A program made the position numbers and the translations under genes. From Tolypeutes matacus (taxonomy: Eukaryota; Chordata; Mammalia; Cingulata; Chlamyphoridae), in assembly GCA_026826555.1 (NCBI GenBank), contig JAKSZT010053837.1:202770-266769 (forward strand): a stretch of 64,000 nt of DNA, read 5' to 3'. Shown here in pieces: positions 35,991-48,965 of this stretch. The notes under the pieces were generated by a model. That model was not told the DNA's origin. It ran no database searches and worked only from the letters and a program-made list of their open reading frames with translations. Position 1 is the first letter of the stretch. Each line of letters begins with the position of its first letter.

Positions 35991-36844
35991 TACTCTGCAA
36001 ACCATTAAACAGCAATATCACATATGAAGAACAAATTTTATTTAAAACTAGAATATTAAATGACTTGGGCTATCTGTCAGGAATCTTCTAGGCTGTTGTA
36101 ATTTTTTTATTCATCGGTAATAGCAAATGCAGGATACGGTATGAGTCAGGGAAAATGAAGGAGAATATGCTGAAATGATGCCTCAAAAGCCAGAGCTCAG
36201 GCACTGATGTGATGTGCAGCAGTGCGGCTTCGTCTCCTCCTGTTAAACTCTTGATGGCTGTATCTACCACTGATCCGCAAAGATGATACTGTAGGTGTCC
36301 TTTTCCACAACAGCAGGTAAAACCTAGACGTGGGTCAGAAGTAGACACAACACTTTTCGGGCCTATAAGACTAGAATCAATAGCAGGAAGCTTTTTTAAA
36401 CCTTGACATTTTTTAACCAATGATAAAATGTCTAGACAAATATTCATCATACCGTACAGCATTAACAGATATAACCAACTCCCTTCCCTTCATTTCTATG
36501 CCACCCAGAGCAGAATGATGTGTAAATGGCCAACTTCCAAAGAGGGACCTCTGGTTCCAGTGTCCTCTGCAGCCCGGAGCTGCTCCTTGGAGCCCTGGGA
36601 GCAATTTTCCCTCCTGAGTGCTGCTCAGTATTGGCGAATGAGCTAGTCATGGAATGGCAGTTTATGAATCCTTTCTCTTTGTCTTTTTAAAATCAACTTT
36701 ATAATCTCTAAATGGCAAATCCCTCAGGGACCCATGCTTCTTAATTACCCACTAGTGAGCAAGAAGGGAAAGTAAAGAGGAAAGAGAACAAGACTTTATT
36801 GGCCAATTATCATGTATAAATCTCTTTGCTAGATATTTAAATGT

Positions 36845-36990
36845 TCTCACTGAATCTTTAAAAAATATGCTGTACAGTGAATATGGTAATTCAGTTTGAC
36901 TACAGTAAGTGGGAGGACAATTTTTCCAAGATCAGATAGCTGATAATGTACGTAGATTCTAACCCAGGTCTAATTCCAGATCTCATGCAT
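36845..36990 (-). repeat. MIR SINE fragment
   Basis: CAAGATCAGATAGCTGATAA ... GATTCTAACCCAGGTCTAAT is a reverse MIR 5' half. Sequence from 37000 to 38500 shows no exon, with an L2-like 3' end at about 37835-37930. Confidence 0.55.
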
Positions 36991-38511
36991 GTGCCCTCAC
37001 CATGGTTGAAGCAACGTAGGGCCTATATGGTTTTAATGGGAAAAAAGATGGAAGCTGCATAGTATTTCAGTTTTGGTTTGTAATGGTTCCCCATCCTATC
37101 ACTGTGATTTATGGTTGCTGCTCTTTGCTTTTTACCAAATACCAGGTTGTTTTACACCTAAGAGTCCCCGCTTACATTGCTCTCCATGTTGGAATTCCCT
37201 TCACTATCCTGCCTGCCTAGTGAGCTTACTCCAGGAGCACTTCCGGTGTGAAGATTGGCTTTGCCTGCAAGTGATGACAAACAAACAAAACACCACAAAA
37301 GAGGAGTGGCTTAAACAGGGCAGTTTCTGACCCTCTCATGTAAAAGTCCAGGCTTGGTATGATGGCTCTGCCTCCTGAGACCCGGCTGCTCCTGTCCTCT
37401 GCTCCCCATCACCTGGATGTGGTCCTCATCCTCATGGCAAAAGACAACATCTCTGTTCCCTGAACCAGATGAATAGGTCAAGGAGAAGAGGGCAAAGGGT
37501 GCAGACCAGCCATCTTTTAAGGAAGATTCCCTGAAACAACTTATTTCTCTGGGCCAGAACTTAGTAATGTGGCCACATCTAGCTCCAAGTGCAGTTGGAA
37601 AATCTAGCCTTTATTCTAAGAGGCCACATGCCTGGTTAAAATTTTTGTTACTATGAATGCAGGGGATAATGGATACTGCTATAGGTTCCATTTACTGCCG
37701 CATGCATAAAAATTTTGCAACATAATATGTATACCCATTGTATCCTGTATCACTGTACTTCATTTTAAACATTCATATTTTATTGTGCCCTTTCTTGTTT
37801 TATTTTATTTTTAACATATCTTTCATCCCAAATTGTACTTTAGGTTCTTTGAGGGCTGGGACCATACCTCATTTGTTTTAGTAGCCAGCAAGTGCCTAAG
37901 AGCTAATGATTGTTATATGTAAGAATGAGTAATTAAGTGTATGGATGCCTATAGTAAGAAATGAAATTTACTTCTAACTCATAGCATTTCTCCTGAGCTC
38001 TTCAACTTATATAGACTCTTTTGGCACTATCTCATAAGTGAAATGATTTGCATTATTAAAGTATATGGGAAAACACTATAAAATGGTTTTAAAATGTGGA
38101 ATCATTGTAATGCAATTATAAATATATGCTGTATGTAGTTTCATAGAAATAAAACAGCATTACTGTTCTTAAATTTCCACAGTCAATTTGTTATTAGCAT
38201 AATAAAAGAAACTAAGTTATTTTCATGAGTTATAAGGCTAATTAAACTGCTCTTTTTTTTCTCACATTGGTTAAAAAAGTCATAATCACATAAGGTAGCT
38301 GAAGGCAAAATTGATGCTTTGAATCTATTGTGATCCCTTCTTTCTGCTTATAAGGAATTTGAGACTGGTCAAATGACTTGTAGAATGCTTCCAGTTTTAA
38401 TAATTTTCAACCTGTTTTGGAGAGATGATTATTCTTATATTTATTCTTCTACATTTGTAGATTTCTTTTTTTAAATGACAACTGAACATATACTTTTAAA
38501 AAAATCCTATG

Positions 38512-38900
38512 TTGGGGAAATATAATAAAAACCAAACTCTTTTCCCAGCCCAGGCGACTGCTCCACAAGGGTTGACAAGTAAGAACAGTTTTTTTATTGA
38601 ATAAGCATTAAACCAGAAGGTGTTGCATCACAGGCCGTCTGCTCAAGAAATTGCAAAAAAAGAAAAATCTCACCCTTTTATATAGCCAAGCAGATACAAC
38701 TCATTACATACATGTTCTCAAGATATTAGTCTTTAAGGAAGAGGACTTGACTGCACCATTTGTCACCGACAGTTCATCTTAAATCCTCCTAGTAATTGGC
38801 GTGGTCTTTCTGTTTGCTAGTGGCCTCTATCCAATGGAATAATATAATTTATCTCTTTATGACAGGAAGATAGTTACAATTTGGGGCTGGACACCCAATT
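38512..38900 (-). mobile_element. LTR-like element, minus strand
   Basis: Plus-strand text begins TGTTGGGGAAATATAATA. On the minus strand, GCTTATTCAATAAAAAAACT GTTC provides a polyadenylation signal followed by a U5-like C/T-rich stretch. The right border is not defined. No internal retroviral sequence is recognised. Confidence 0.35.
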
Positions 38901-39799
38901 TAAACTCCCAAGGCAATGGGGAGAAAAGGATGCTAGCTTCCTTGATGTGTATATTTTAAAGAAATGGTTCCCAAGTTCTCCAGAAAGACATTCCTGGATT
39001 TTAAAGCTTGGTAAAGTCTTATTTAGCTTTTAAAAAGGTTTATATATATCTCAGTGGGGCAGAGAAAACACAATGACAAGTTCTCTAAAGAATGCTATAA
39101 GAAAAGGGAAGGGGGTGAGTGTTGACCTCTCCTTTTTTGTACCAGGAGTAAAAAAAAAAAACAAAAAAACAAAACATATATATATATATGGTATATGTAT
39201 TCCCTTTCATCTACTACATGGACATGCAAAAGTAATGACATATGTAAGGTGTCACAAAGAATCTTAATAATTTGAAAGAATTTCAAAAATGTATATCATC
39301 TTAAGAGTTTAGTTTTGAGAGGTACAGCAGAGAAGGGTGGTTGTTCTCCAGTATCCATATTCTCCTCCCTCACAGTAATAGATTGTTTTTAGCTGGGCAC
39401 TCGGCCATCCAAAATAAAGACTAGCTTTTCCTGATCTACTTGCAGCTGTATATAAATATTGGTCGCTTAAGCTCTATGCATTTCAATTTTCCTCTCAGGA
39501 TTACATAGGGTGATTATGGCCTTTCATTTTGTAACTAATTCCATTAGTGTGTATTAGTCCTACTAACTTTATACTGTAACTTTTCCTTTAATCCTAAACA
39601 TACCGAGCAAGGACTCCCTGCCTGACACACACAGAGGCCAATACTATGACATTGGGATTATGAGTGAAGAAAGAGCTTTAGTGCAAGGTTGACCAGCATG
39701 GAGACAGGAGACAGGCTCAAATCTGTCTCTCCAATCTGAATGCTAAGGGAGTTTTATGGGAATGGGAGTGAAGAGGGGCCAGGATAGTCCTTGGTTGGG

Positions 39800-40400
39800 T
39801 TCATTAACTCAGCATGGCAGAATAGATAGACACACTGAATGAGGCTAGGAAGGAAAAGACGATTTATTCACTGGCAGGAGACTGGAGATGTACAATCTCA
39901 AATCAGCCCCCCCCCTGAACTGCAGAATTTCTATTATTTTATACCATCATGGTGCTAATGGATAATTGGGGAGGAGTTGGACACAGGTTCCTTCATTAAT
40001 AAACATTAAGGGGTTAAACATGGTGGGGTGGGTACCAAACCAGGGTGAGTTACAAGGTTATAATCATCAGAGATCAAGACACAGCGACAGGAAAGTACAG
40101 AGTAGATGTCAGTCAGTCACAAGGTAGATCAAGACTCTGCGATAGGAGAGTGCAGAGTAGAGGTCAGCGCAAGGTGTTCCACATGGATAACAAACAGGAG
40201 GGTGGAGGGTTATACACAAGGGAGAGGCTAAGTTTTGCGTAACCATAAACAGGGATGAGACCTATTTAGACTGACCATCTTACTAGCAGGTCTAGGCTAA
40301 ATGCAGCCAGTTTCAGCAATTTCAGATATTAACCTTTTCTAATTTTTATACTATAAAGGCATCCATATAATTCTCAACCTTTGTTTACAAAGGTTCAGTA
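39800..40400 (-). mobile_element. LTR-like element, minus strand, related to 44636-44830
   Basis: It shares ATTAATAAACATTAAGGGG, CAAGGTTATA and CAGCAATTTCAG-type blocks, in the same order and orientation, with the copy at 44636. A minus-strand AATAAA occurs in GTGAATAAATCGTC (about 39865). It includes an internal 55-bp duplication at about 40071-40175. Confidence 0.45.
40071..40175. repeat. Degenerate 55-bp tandem duplication
   Basis: AGATCAAGAC ... GCAGAGTAGAGGTCAG-type units start at 40071 and 40126. They are clearly alike but differ at several bases. Confidence 0.75.
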
Positions 40401-41061
40401 CAATGCCTCAATATTTAAGCTGTCCTGGGTTTTTCTAGTGCTACAAGATGGGGAGAGAAGTGGGGAGATTTGACTTGGCATACCCCAATTGGTTATTAGA
40501 GTATCCATATGTAGTAGAGTGGATTTCCGGCTGGGTCTTCCTTATTGAAGGACCTCTCACGTTTGATCTGCTTCCGATGTCCTCCTATCCTCATAATCTT
40601 GGTTCCAGGGGAGGTGACCTCTGTTTCTGATGTTTCAAAGGCCATCTAAAGGTCAGTGTTTTCTTTCAGGCTCAGGTAATATGCCCTATGGTTAAACAAG
40701 CTTAGAAGAAAAGTTACTGGAAAAGAGGACATCCCCCACAAACCAGTTTTGGCCTGCCCACGATTTCACTGACATACTGTGACTTGTCCTTTAAATGTAT
40801 CTCTCCGACTTGTCTTGCATTCATTAAGACCTGACTTATAAATTCATCTTTGTTTCCCTGTGCATGGTGCTCATTTTTGTTGAACTACAGTGCAACAAAA
40901 AAACTAAAACAGATTGGGCATATTAAATACAAATCTCAAAATTCTCTTAAAAAAAAAAGCCTTCAAAGTCAACTAGGTCTAAGGATTCTTTGGATGCTCT
41001 TAGTCCCTGCAGTGCTCCCAACAGTTTTTCTTATAGCGGCCCCTAACACTCTACAGTGGAC

Positions 41062-41157
41062 GTGTTTTTTTTGTTTGCTTTAGGATGTCCTGGGGATTGA
41101 ACCCAGAACTATATACATGCAAAGCAACTGCTCAACCACTGAGCTCGACCCGCTCCA
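41062..41157 (-). mobile_element. Short DAS-type SINE, minus strand
   Basis: Reverse head GGAGCGGGTCGAGCTCAGTGG with B-box GGGTTCAATCCCCAGG. Plus-strand T-rich left end is the A tail. Its type is close to the copy in the GABARAPL1 3'UTR. No clear flanking duplication. Confidence 0.85.
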
Positions 41158-41359
41158 CCTAAGGCAACTAGAACAGGGTATAAATTGGTAAAGTACTTCC
41201 TCATTGCTTCCTCATCCAGCTTCATCTAGTGTCACCGTGTCCTTCAGTCTAGGCTTTAGCTACAGTGGTGCTGGGTTCCTCTAACTCATCGAGTTTTTGT
41301 AACCTCAGGACCTCCCAAAGATTTACATAAAATATTTGTTTCTCTATTTGTATGGCTAC

Positions 41360-41645
41360 TTCTTTCTTAATTCACTCTCCAGGTTTCATTTGAAGGTCCC
41401 TTCCTTGCAGAATCCTCTGAAACTCTTGATCTTAGTTCTCTATGTCACATACATTCATAGGTTTGTTTCTTCCTTCATGGAATACATAATTTAAAACACA
41501 CACACTGCCACTTCTTTAGTATCTCCCCTGCTGGAATCTAATTTATGAAGTGAGGTTCTACATTGGATTCATTTACTCTGTGGCCCTTATTTGTTGCCCA
41601 GCACAGTGTTCAGCACATGTCAGGGCTCAGTACATTTAAATTCAA
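41360..41645 (+). repeat. L2-type LINE fragment
   Basis: CAGGTTTCATTTGAAGGTCC CTTCCTTGCAG ... AGCACAGTGTTCAGCACATG follows L2 3' text. The downstream stretch to 42830 has no recognised gene. Confidence 0.6.
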
Positions 41646-42829
41646 CTTAAGCTGAGCAAACAGAAGCTGAAGTTATTTGAGTTCCAGGCATTTCAATCAT
41701 TTGTTAGGAGACTGTTTCAACATCATTCATTCAAGGCTTGTTCCTAGGAAGAATTTTCAGAAACTATGTTCAATTTCTAACATGGTCCTATTTCTTTTTT
41801 TTTATTTTTTATTTTATTTTTAATCCCTCAACCAACCATTAATATAAATTTGATCTAGTAATTGTTTCATGGACAAAGAGGTTTAGAGCCACAAGTAATC
41901 TCATAATCCAGATGCAAGTTTTTCATCTTTCTTTCTATTTTTTTTTTCAACAGAATCATTCCCTTATTTTTGTGGACATTAATATTTAGACAAACACAAG
42001 CAGTCCAAATACTATCAGTGTGGAGCTCTATCTTCAGGGTTTACTCACCTGCCTTTTACTTGAAATATACACAACAATTTTTAAGCCATCCTGATAAAAT
42101 AGAAATGTAATTATTTATTTGGCAAGAGAATCAAATCAGAGAATATACAACAGGAGAAAAAAGACAAGACAGAAAAGCAGGATTTCAATAGTGCAGGCAG
42201 AAACTTGCGTTCATCTGCAGTTCCTCCTAGAAAAGGCAGAAGGAGCTGACTGGCTTTATGTGATGAGACACAGCTGTGAGCTTCTCCCAGTGATCCCATC
42301 ACCGTCCTGATGAGCACAGACATCACACATCCGGGCACTGCTGGCAGGGATGTGTCACCTCTGTGCAGGCTGCTCTGGATTGCATTAGGGATTTCAGCTG
42401 AGTGGGCTGCAGAGCCTCCTTTTTAAAATTTTTTTTATTTTTCAAAGTTCCTGAAAAGAGCTGCAGGATTCTCAACAGCATGGCTGATCTGAAAATCGAA
42501 AGGTGTCCTTTTTAAATCCTGGCTGTCCAAGCCCATCCCTCAGGCAATGGAAACAGTGTCTCGTTGTGCTCCTCTGGCAGAGCCTCCACCTATTCCCTTT
42601 GACCAGCAAAGTGGCACCTGTCCCACCCCAGCTCACCAGGAAGCCTTGAGTCAGGCAGGAGGAACTCCTGAGTTATCAAATCTCTGGAAAGCCTCTGGTT
42701 TCTCCTTTTCTCTCACTGGCTGATTTCCCTTAGCTGCAAATTTGTGAGTATTGATTCTACCCAATCCACCAGACCACTAAGACAATAAATGCAAGTATAA
42801 TGTTTACCTTTTAAATTCCGTGGCCTTAT

Positions 42830-43120
42830 TGAATCTGCACAACAAACTCGCAGAGCTATTGTCTACATTTTGCAGATAAGGAAACATTGTCAAAGGGTTT
42901 GCCTCGAATAACAGATGAGGGTTAGGCAAGCATCTTCAACTTTCTGAGTCTTCTGTGTGTCTGTCTTCTCAAATGTAAACTAAAAGTCATGCCGACCACA
43001 GGTGTATGGTAGTGATCAGGTGAGATAATAGTAAAACTTTAAGCAAAGTTCTTGGCTGAGAACTTTGATTTTATTCACACAGGATTTTATCCCTAGTGAG
43101 TGGCAGAGCTGGGAATTCCA
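42830..43120. repeat. Cluster of MIR fragments in mixed orientation
   Basis: 42830-42905 is reverse MIR (TGCAGATAAGGAAACATTG). 42925-43060 reads like plus-strand MIR (CTTCTCAAATGTAAACTAAA, GTGAGATAATAG). 43065-43120 is reverse again (GAGTGGCAGAGCTGGGAATT). Confidence 0.5.
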
Positions 43121-43267
43121 CCCAGGTGCTGTAATTTTAAATCCCCTTCTCTTTGCCAACTATTGGCTTATAGGAGTGGGATGTGATTCCTTCTTAACCA
43201 TGGATTAGGAGCATGAAGACAAAATTCTAAAAACCAACAGAAGCTACATCAAAACCCCTCAAAACCA

Positions 43268-43455
43268 TCAAAGAGACTAGTAGTTCTCAACTTTAAAGAG
43301 TGCCTCAGAATCACCTGGGGGATTGGTTAAAACACTTACCCCATACCCAGAGTCCCTGATTCTATGGTCTGGTGTGAGGGCTGAGAATTTGCATTTCTAA
43401 CAGGTTCCCGTGTGCTGCTGCATGTAGCAGAAAATAAATACTAGAACATTCTGTA
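43268..43455 (+). mobile_element. MER5-like hAT non-autonomous DNA transposon
   Basis: TAGTAGTTCTCAACTTTAAA GAGTGCCTCAGAATCACCTGG ... AGAATTTGCATTTCTAACAG is the MER5 layout. Confidence 0.8.
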
Positions 43456-43504
43456 CCCACTACATCGCTACAACCGGCAGTGACTTATCAAGCAGCAGTA
43501 TGAC

Positions 43505-43690
43505 TAAGCAGTGTTTCTCAAAGTGAGATGTATTAAACCACTGGCACCAGGTTAATCTGGATTGTTTGTTAAGCAAGGGAGATTTCTACTTTCCACCCCA
43601 GACTTACTAAATGTGAATTTCTGGGGGTAGAGAAAACTGCATTTTAAACAAGGTTTTATGGATGCAGATGGAATCTTGAGAACCAGTAGG
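43505..43690 (+). mobile_element. Second MER5-like hAT element
   Basis: AGCAGTGTTTCTCAAAGTG ... TAAATGTGAATTTCTGGGGG ... CTTGAGAACCAGTA. Same orientation as the copy 50 bp to the left but clearly diverged, so likely an independent insertion or a different subfamily. Confidence 0.65.
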
Positions 43691-44348
43691 GAAGCTGATA
43701 TACTTGCAAAAGAATGGTAGAAATCATAGTGTGAAAATAAGTCTACAATACAATACAGCGAGGCCTAAAAAGGAATGAGGTCCATAGGCCCCTCAATTGG
43801 GATATATTTTTTTGTAGAACAGATTTACCAGGGCCTATCCACAGAAAATTTAAAAAAGAATCCTTTGTGTTTCTTTAAATCTTCTAATAATTTTAAAAAA
43901 CTTGGATAATATTGGCTTGTTATGACTTGCAGATGACTGCTGTAATGATGGGTATTTTGTTTATTCTTGAACAAAATAAGCTGAGTCTTTATAGCTATAC
44001 TCTATTAAAATCATCCTACTGACCTGGGTTAAAATATGTTGCAGTTTCTGATTCTGGCTGTACATTTATATCAGTGTTGAGTTGATAAAAACACTGGTGC
44101 CAGGGCCCCACTCCAGCACCACTCTGTGTGTGGGGATGGATGTGATACCAAACAAAACACGTTCTTGCCCAATGCACTTCATAATGACCAGTTCCTGAGA
44201 TATTGGTATTTCAAAGAGAAAAAGAATTTTAGTGCTAGCACAGAGCAAGGAGAACAGATGATCTAATGGGCTAAACTCTGTCTTCCGGAACTGCATAATT
44301 CTGATAGTCTTATAGTATCCAGGTTTATCAGGTTTATGCTAAAGAGAT

Positions 44349-44631
44349 TGGGGAAGTAGATGTGGCTCAAGTGATTGATCTCCCACCTACCACATGGGAG
44401 GTCCCTGGTTCAGTTTCTAGTGCCTCCTAAAGAAGCCAGTGAGCCGGCACAACGGGCAGGCGTGGCGAGCTGACACAACGAGACACAAGAAGAAAAACAG
44501 AGACACAAGAAAGCAGGGAGCACAGGCTCCCAGTGCCTCCTAAAGAAACAAAGACAACGAATTGACACAGCAAGTGAAAAATGAGAGGGTGGGGAGAAAT
44601 AAATAAATAAAATAAATCTTGAAAAAAAAAG
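44349..44631 (+). mobile_element. DAS-type SINE
   Basis: Head GGGGAAGTAGATGTGGCTCA with B-box CCTGGTTCAGTTTCTAG, a body with AGCCGGCACAACGGGCAGGC and an AATAAATAAATAAAATAAAT tail. CAGTGCCTCCTAAAGAA is present twice, so part of the unit is duplicated internally. Confidence 0.9.
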
Positions 44632-44635
44632 AGTA

Positions 44636-44830
44636 ATTGGGGTGGGGCTGGTTCAGATTCCTTATTAATAAACATTAAGGGGCATAAGACTTTGAAGTTG
44701 TAAAACAGCATGGGGGCGGGGGTTGGTACAAAATGGGCGTGAGTCACAAGGTTATATAGTTTTACGATCATTATCAGAAATCAAGGCATCTGGGTTCTAG
44801 TTCAGCAAGTTTCAGTAATTTCAAGTATTT
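44636..44830 (-). mobile_element. LTR-like fragment related to 39800-40400
   Basis: ATTAATAAACATTAAGGGGC ... GAGTCACAAGGTTATA ... TTTCAGTAATTTCAAGTATT match the element at 39.9-40.4 kb in order and orientation. Right border not defined; 44830-45930 shows no gene. Confidence 0.4.
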
Positions 44831-45929
44831 ATTTTTTGCTGTTTTACAATATACTAGAAAGTAACAAGGCATCTATACAATGAGCCAGTAATCATAGTCA
44901 TTTGATAATTCTTAACTCTTGGTTATAGATCCTTCCTTTTTGTTTTGCACATTTTCCTCAGTCTCGAGCGATATTTTTGGGCAAAGACCGCTCTAACTTC
45001 TTCACACTGAAAAGGGCCTCGTTATTACGGGGTAGAGGAATGAAACTGGTCGTCATTCTTGAAGAACTTGGTACCTCAAGGTTTCAGGGCTTATCTAGCA
45101 TAGGAATAATCTGCAGGTTTCAGTTTCTGAAAAATATACTTAATAAGTAAATTGGGAATTATAGGTTTAAATAAAAAGGAATAGAACTATGTTTCATTGG
45201 GGAAATAATTTTTATAGCTTTTTAGATAGAGCCTGGAGTATTCCTTAAGGTTTTTCAAGAACACTGTTACTTGGGACTTTGCCTGCTGTACAGTTTGCAC
45301 TATCTGGCTGAAATCTGCGTAAAGCGTAAACTCCAGAACCATTTCCCCGATTCTGCCACTTAGGGAGGTTTAGGTTTCTGGAACAATTATGTTCATCATG
45401 CCTATGGCCAACAGGTGGCGGACAAGATCCATTTAACGACCTGCTGCCTTCATTGTCACTGCAAATATCTACTATTTTCTCTTTACAACTAATTTTCCAC
45501 TAATAAAAAAGGGAGTTGCCTTTCTGTAAACAAAGACACAGAGTTCCAGTGCTGGACAGAAATATAAGAGCTCATCTAGTTCATTGATTGTGGACTTTTT
45601 TTTTTTTATTCTTTCCTTAATTGGGGAATGAATGACATATTCTGAATCATTCTCCCAACCCTCTTCAGTCTCTTTCTGCATCTAAATAAAATACTCTTAT
45701 CTCAGACACATGAAAATTCTTCTGTTTAATAAAGTAACTGAAAGATGCAGATCCAAGAATGCAGTTATTGATGGAAATAGACAATTTGAAAAGGAAATAA
45801 TTTAACATGGATTTGTCCCCTTATTTGTTTTGCTTGCGTTAGGTAAGAGGTAGGAAAATGTGTAGAGGGGAAGAGGTGGCATAGGGAGTAAACCAAATAG
45901 ATTTTTAAAGGGGGCTTAGCAAAGTGCTT

Positions 45930-46070
45930 TATATATTATTTTTAAATGAATCAATTTTATTGTTACATATTAATAAAGCATAAATTCATCTAAAAAGTAC
46001 AATCAATGGTATTCGATGTAATCACATATTTGTACATTCATCGCTTTATATTTTATCTCAGTCTTTGCCT
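45930..46070 (-). mobile_element. L1-type 3' end fragment
   Basis: ATCAATTTTATTGTTACATA TTAATAAAGCATAAATTCAT resembles the antisense 3' end of a mammalian L1. Confidence 0.4.
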
Positions 46071-46639
46071 CTAAAAATGAACTGGCACAAAATCTCACCT
46101 GAAGATTTGTTTATAGACTGTCACCAAAACCCAAAATTTAGATATCAATATTAAATTTCCTTAAATGTCTCCGTGCTCAGAAGCGATTTAGCTCACATTG
46201 CCCCCGTCCTCCATCTATAAACTCTTACAAATTAATGAAGAACTTACTTACGCTAAGGTAGATAAAAGAGCTGAGGTGGGGAAAAGGGAAAGAACATTTT
46301 TTTTGAGCATCTTTTCTCAAATGCACTACACTCCTTGTTTATTTAGAAGATCAAGGTTACAGATATGGATTGAAAAAGAAAGACTAGAAATGCATTCTGG
46401 TACTGCCTCATGATGGAAAAAAAAGGAAAACAAAATAAAACAACCGCCACAAACAAAAAACCTCTGCAGCCACAAAAATACACCTAAAATATTGTTTATA
46501 ATGTTCAAATCTTCGTAAGAGATTATGTATATATATTTTATGTATACGTATATATAGATACAGTGATCTCTTTATCTCTCTGACTTAATCTCTGTATCTC
46601 TCTGATTTAATCCATCACGTCATCATCCTCTCACCAATT

Positions 46640-47000
46640 ACTCTTGAGCCACACTGGCCTTATTTCTTGAACTATATTAACCTCTTTCCTGTCTCAGGTC
46701 TGTGCATATGCTGATAGGTTCTTTTGAAACGCCACTACCTTAGCTCTGTATGGCCAGCTCCTTCTCTCACTTGGTATTTTCTTAAATATTACAATCTGAT
46801 CACCCAATTAGAGATTGTAGACCCCCTCTACAATTGCTTTGAATCTCAAACTCATATCTGTTTCATTTATAGCACTAATTGGAACTTGTATTATTATTTG
46901 CCTTCTTACTTAGATGTTGCCATTCCTTTCATTAGAAGGAAAGTAGTCTCCATGAGGCCAGAGACCATGTCTACTTTACATTCATTTCATCACTTTATCA
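46640..47000 (+). repeat. L2-type LINE fragment
   Basis: TTCTCTCACTTGGTATTTTC ... AGTAGTCTCCATGAGGCCAG AGACCATG is L2 3' text, degenerate. Confidence 0.55.
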
Positions 47001-47009
47001 CTTAACAAA

Positions 47010-47389
47010 TTTTTTTTAAAAGACTTATTTATCTATTTCTCCCCCTACCCCCTCACTGTTTTGTGCCTGCTGTCTGCTCTCTATATGTTCTTCTGTGTCT
47101 GCTTATCTTCTTTTTAGGTGGCACCGGGAACCGATCTGGGACCCTCCGGAGTGGAGAGAGGTGCTCAATCTCTGACACCACCTCAGCATCCCTGGTCAGC
47201 CACATCTCCTATTGTCTCTTTTTGTTGCGTCATCTTGCTGTGCCAGCTCTCCACGTGGGCCAGCTCGCCGCTCAGGCCAGTTCACCACGCAGGCCAGCTT
47301 GTTTTTCACCAGGAGGCCCCAGGAATCAAACCTTGGACCTCCCATATGGTAGACAGGAGCCCAATCAGTTGAGCCACATCCGCTTCCCT
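47010..47389 (-). mobile_element. Dimeric DAS-type SINE, minus strand
   Basis: The minus strand begins GGGAAGCGGATGTGGCTCAA (A box), and GGTTTGATTCC is its B box. A spacer with repeated CTGGCC(TG)-type short units follows (GGCCTGCGTGGTGAACTGGC), then the second monomer (GGTGTCAGAGATTGAGCACC), then an A-rich tail. This is the same long composite form as at 16011, 54220 and 61500. Confidence 0.9.
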
Positions 47390-48029
47390 TAACCACTATT
47401 GATTATGTGCTTCGAGGTGTCAGACACTATGCTGGTTGGCACACAAATATTTGTTAAGTAAATAGCAGGACCTCTTTAAACCCCTCCTTTTAATCTATAA
47501 ATAAATTGTGAAACAATTAGAAAGAGTTCACACTCTTAGAATTTATCCTAAGTGGATAATTTCATTTGAATGTCCATGAGAAAGAAATTTGACAGATATG
47601 ATTACTAAGTAAGAGGTAAGAAAATATATTAAGAAAAAAATATATTTACTGACCTAATGATTTATATATATGGAACATAAATCACAGAATAAGAAATATC
47701 CTGTCCAAAATAATCTAGTATGCAACATCAGTTCAAAAGATAGAATGATAAGCTGAAATACAATTGGTGAAAATGAGACAAACCTGCCCATTTGGGGTCG
47801 AAATTACTAGGATTTTCCAACCACATAGTCTTGTAAGCACCTTACTCTATGTGTTTCTTATGAATCATCTATCCATCCTTGGGGCTCTGTGATGTTAAAC
47901 CAAATATGTGTGTGCAATTAGACACCCTGATTCAAATCTCTGACGTAGTAATTTCACAGTCCGAGAGGAGTGTTTAAGAACCAAAGGTCTCAACCTTTAG
48001 TCGCATTAGAAAGAATGTTTGCCCATAGG

Positions 48030-48245
48030 TTCCAAAGCCAGGCTGCCTACATTCAGATCCCAGCTCCTCCATTTCTAGCTGTAAAACTTTGGGCAAGATG
48101 TGTATGCTCTCTGTGGCTTAGATGTTCCATCTGGCGAATGGGGATCATTAGAGAATCTACCTGGCAGTGTGGTTATGGAGGACATTGATTTGTGAAATGT
48201 GCTCGGAACAGTGCTCGGCACTTAGCAAATGCACAGTAAATATTA
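48030..48245 (+). repeat. Near full-length MIR SINE
   Basis: CCAAAGCCAGGCTGCCTACA TTCAGATCCCAGCTCCTCC ... AACTTTGGGCAAGATG ... GTGCTCGGCACTTAGCAAAT gives the whole MIR order in plus orientation. Confidence 0.9.
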
Positions 48246-48644
48246 CTTCATATCAGTTATCCCACTATCAATTGAATCCCTTTGCTACATTCTTGGCTTT
48301 CTCAAACCCGTTTTGCCAAATGCTAAATTTCCTTGCTTGGTTTCACCATAGTAATCCTTAGAATGAAATTACTACAGGTGGACCATAGAGGTGTTCTGGG
48401 ATGTTCTACGTACATCATGTCTCCTTTTCTTCTGCTTTATTGTTCAACATCTTGTATCTGACTATGGCTACTCAGTGGACGAGGTATCCATCATGAGGAG
48501 TCCAGTGGCTAATAGACGGAGAAAGGTTTTTGTTCCCAGTATAGCAGGGAGCCGTGTAAAATGACAGCTTCGCCAGTCTGAATACATTGCAGGAGCAATA
48601 CTTTACCAGTTATTTAATAAGTAAGGTCAGTACAGGAGGGATTT

Positions 48645-48965
48645 TTTTTATTTTTTATTTTTTACTTACAAATAAAATAAAAATAATTTCAGGCTTACAA
48701 ACTTACAGCAAAAATTGCAAGAATAGAACAAAGAATTAGTGGATAATTTTAACCCATATTCCTCCAATAGAACACATTACTACATTTGCCTTACTTTCTC
48801 TCTCCTCACTTCCTACACACACAAACACACACATAATTATTTTCTTCCTATATTATTTAAAGGCCATTGCAGTCATGATGTTCTCTTCACCCTTAAATAT
48901 TTCAGTGTGTATTTCCTAATAACCTACTCATATCTAAAAGTTGTTCATCTGGTTCTCGAAAACTT
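48645..48965 (-). mobile_element. Old L1M-type 3' end
   Basis: TTCAGGCTTACAAACTTACA GCAAAAATTGCAAGAATAG is the well-known antisense text of L1M 3' ends. 48965-49600 has no recognised gene. Confidence 0.55.
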
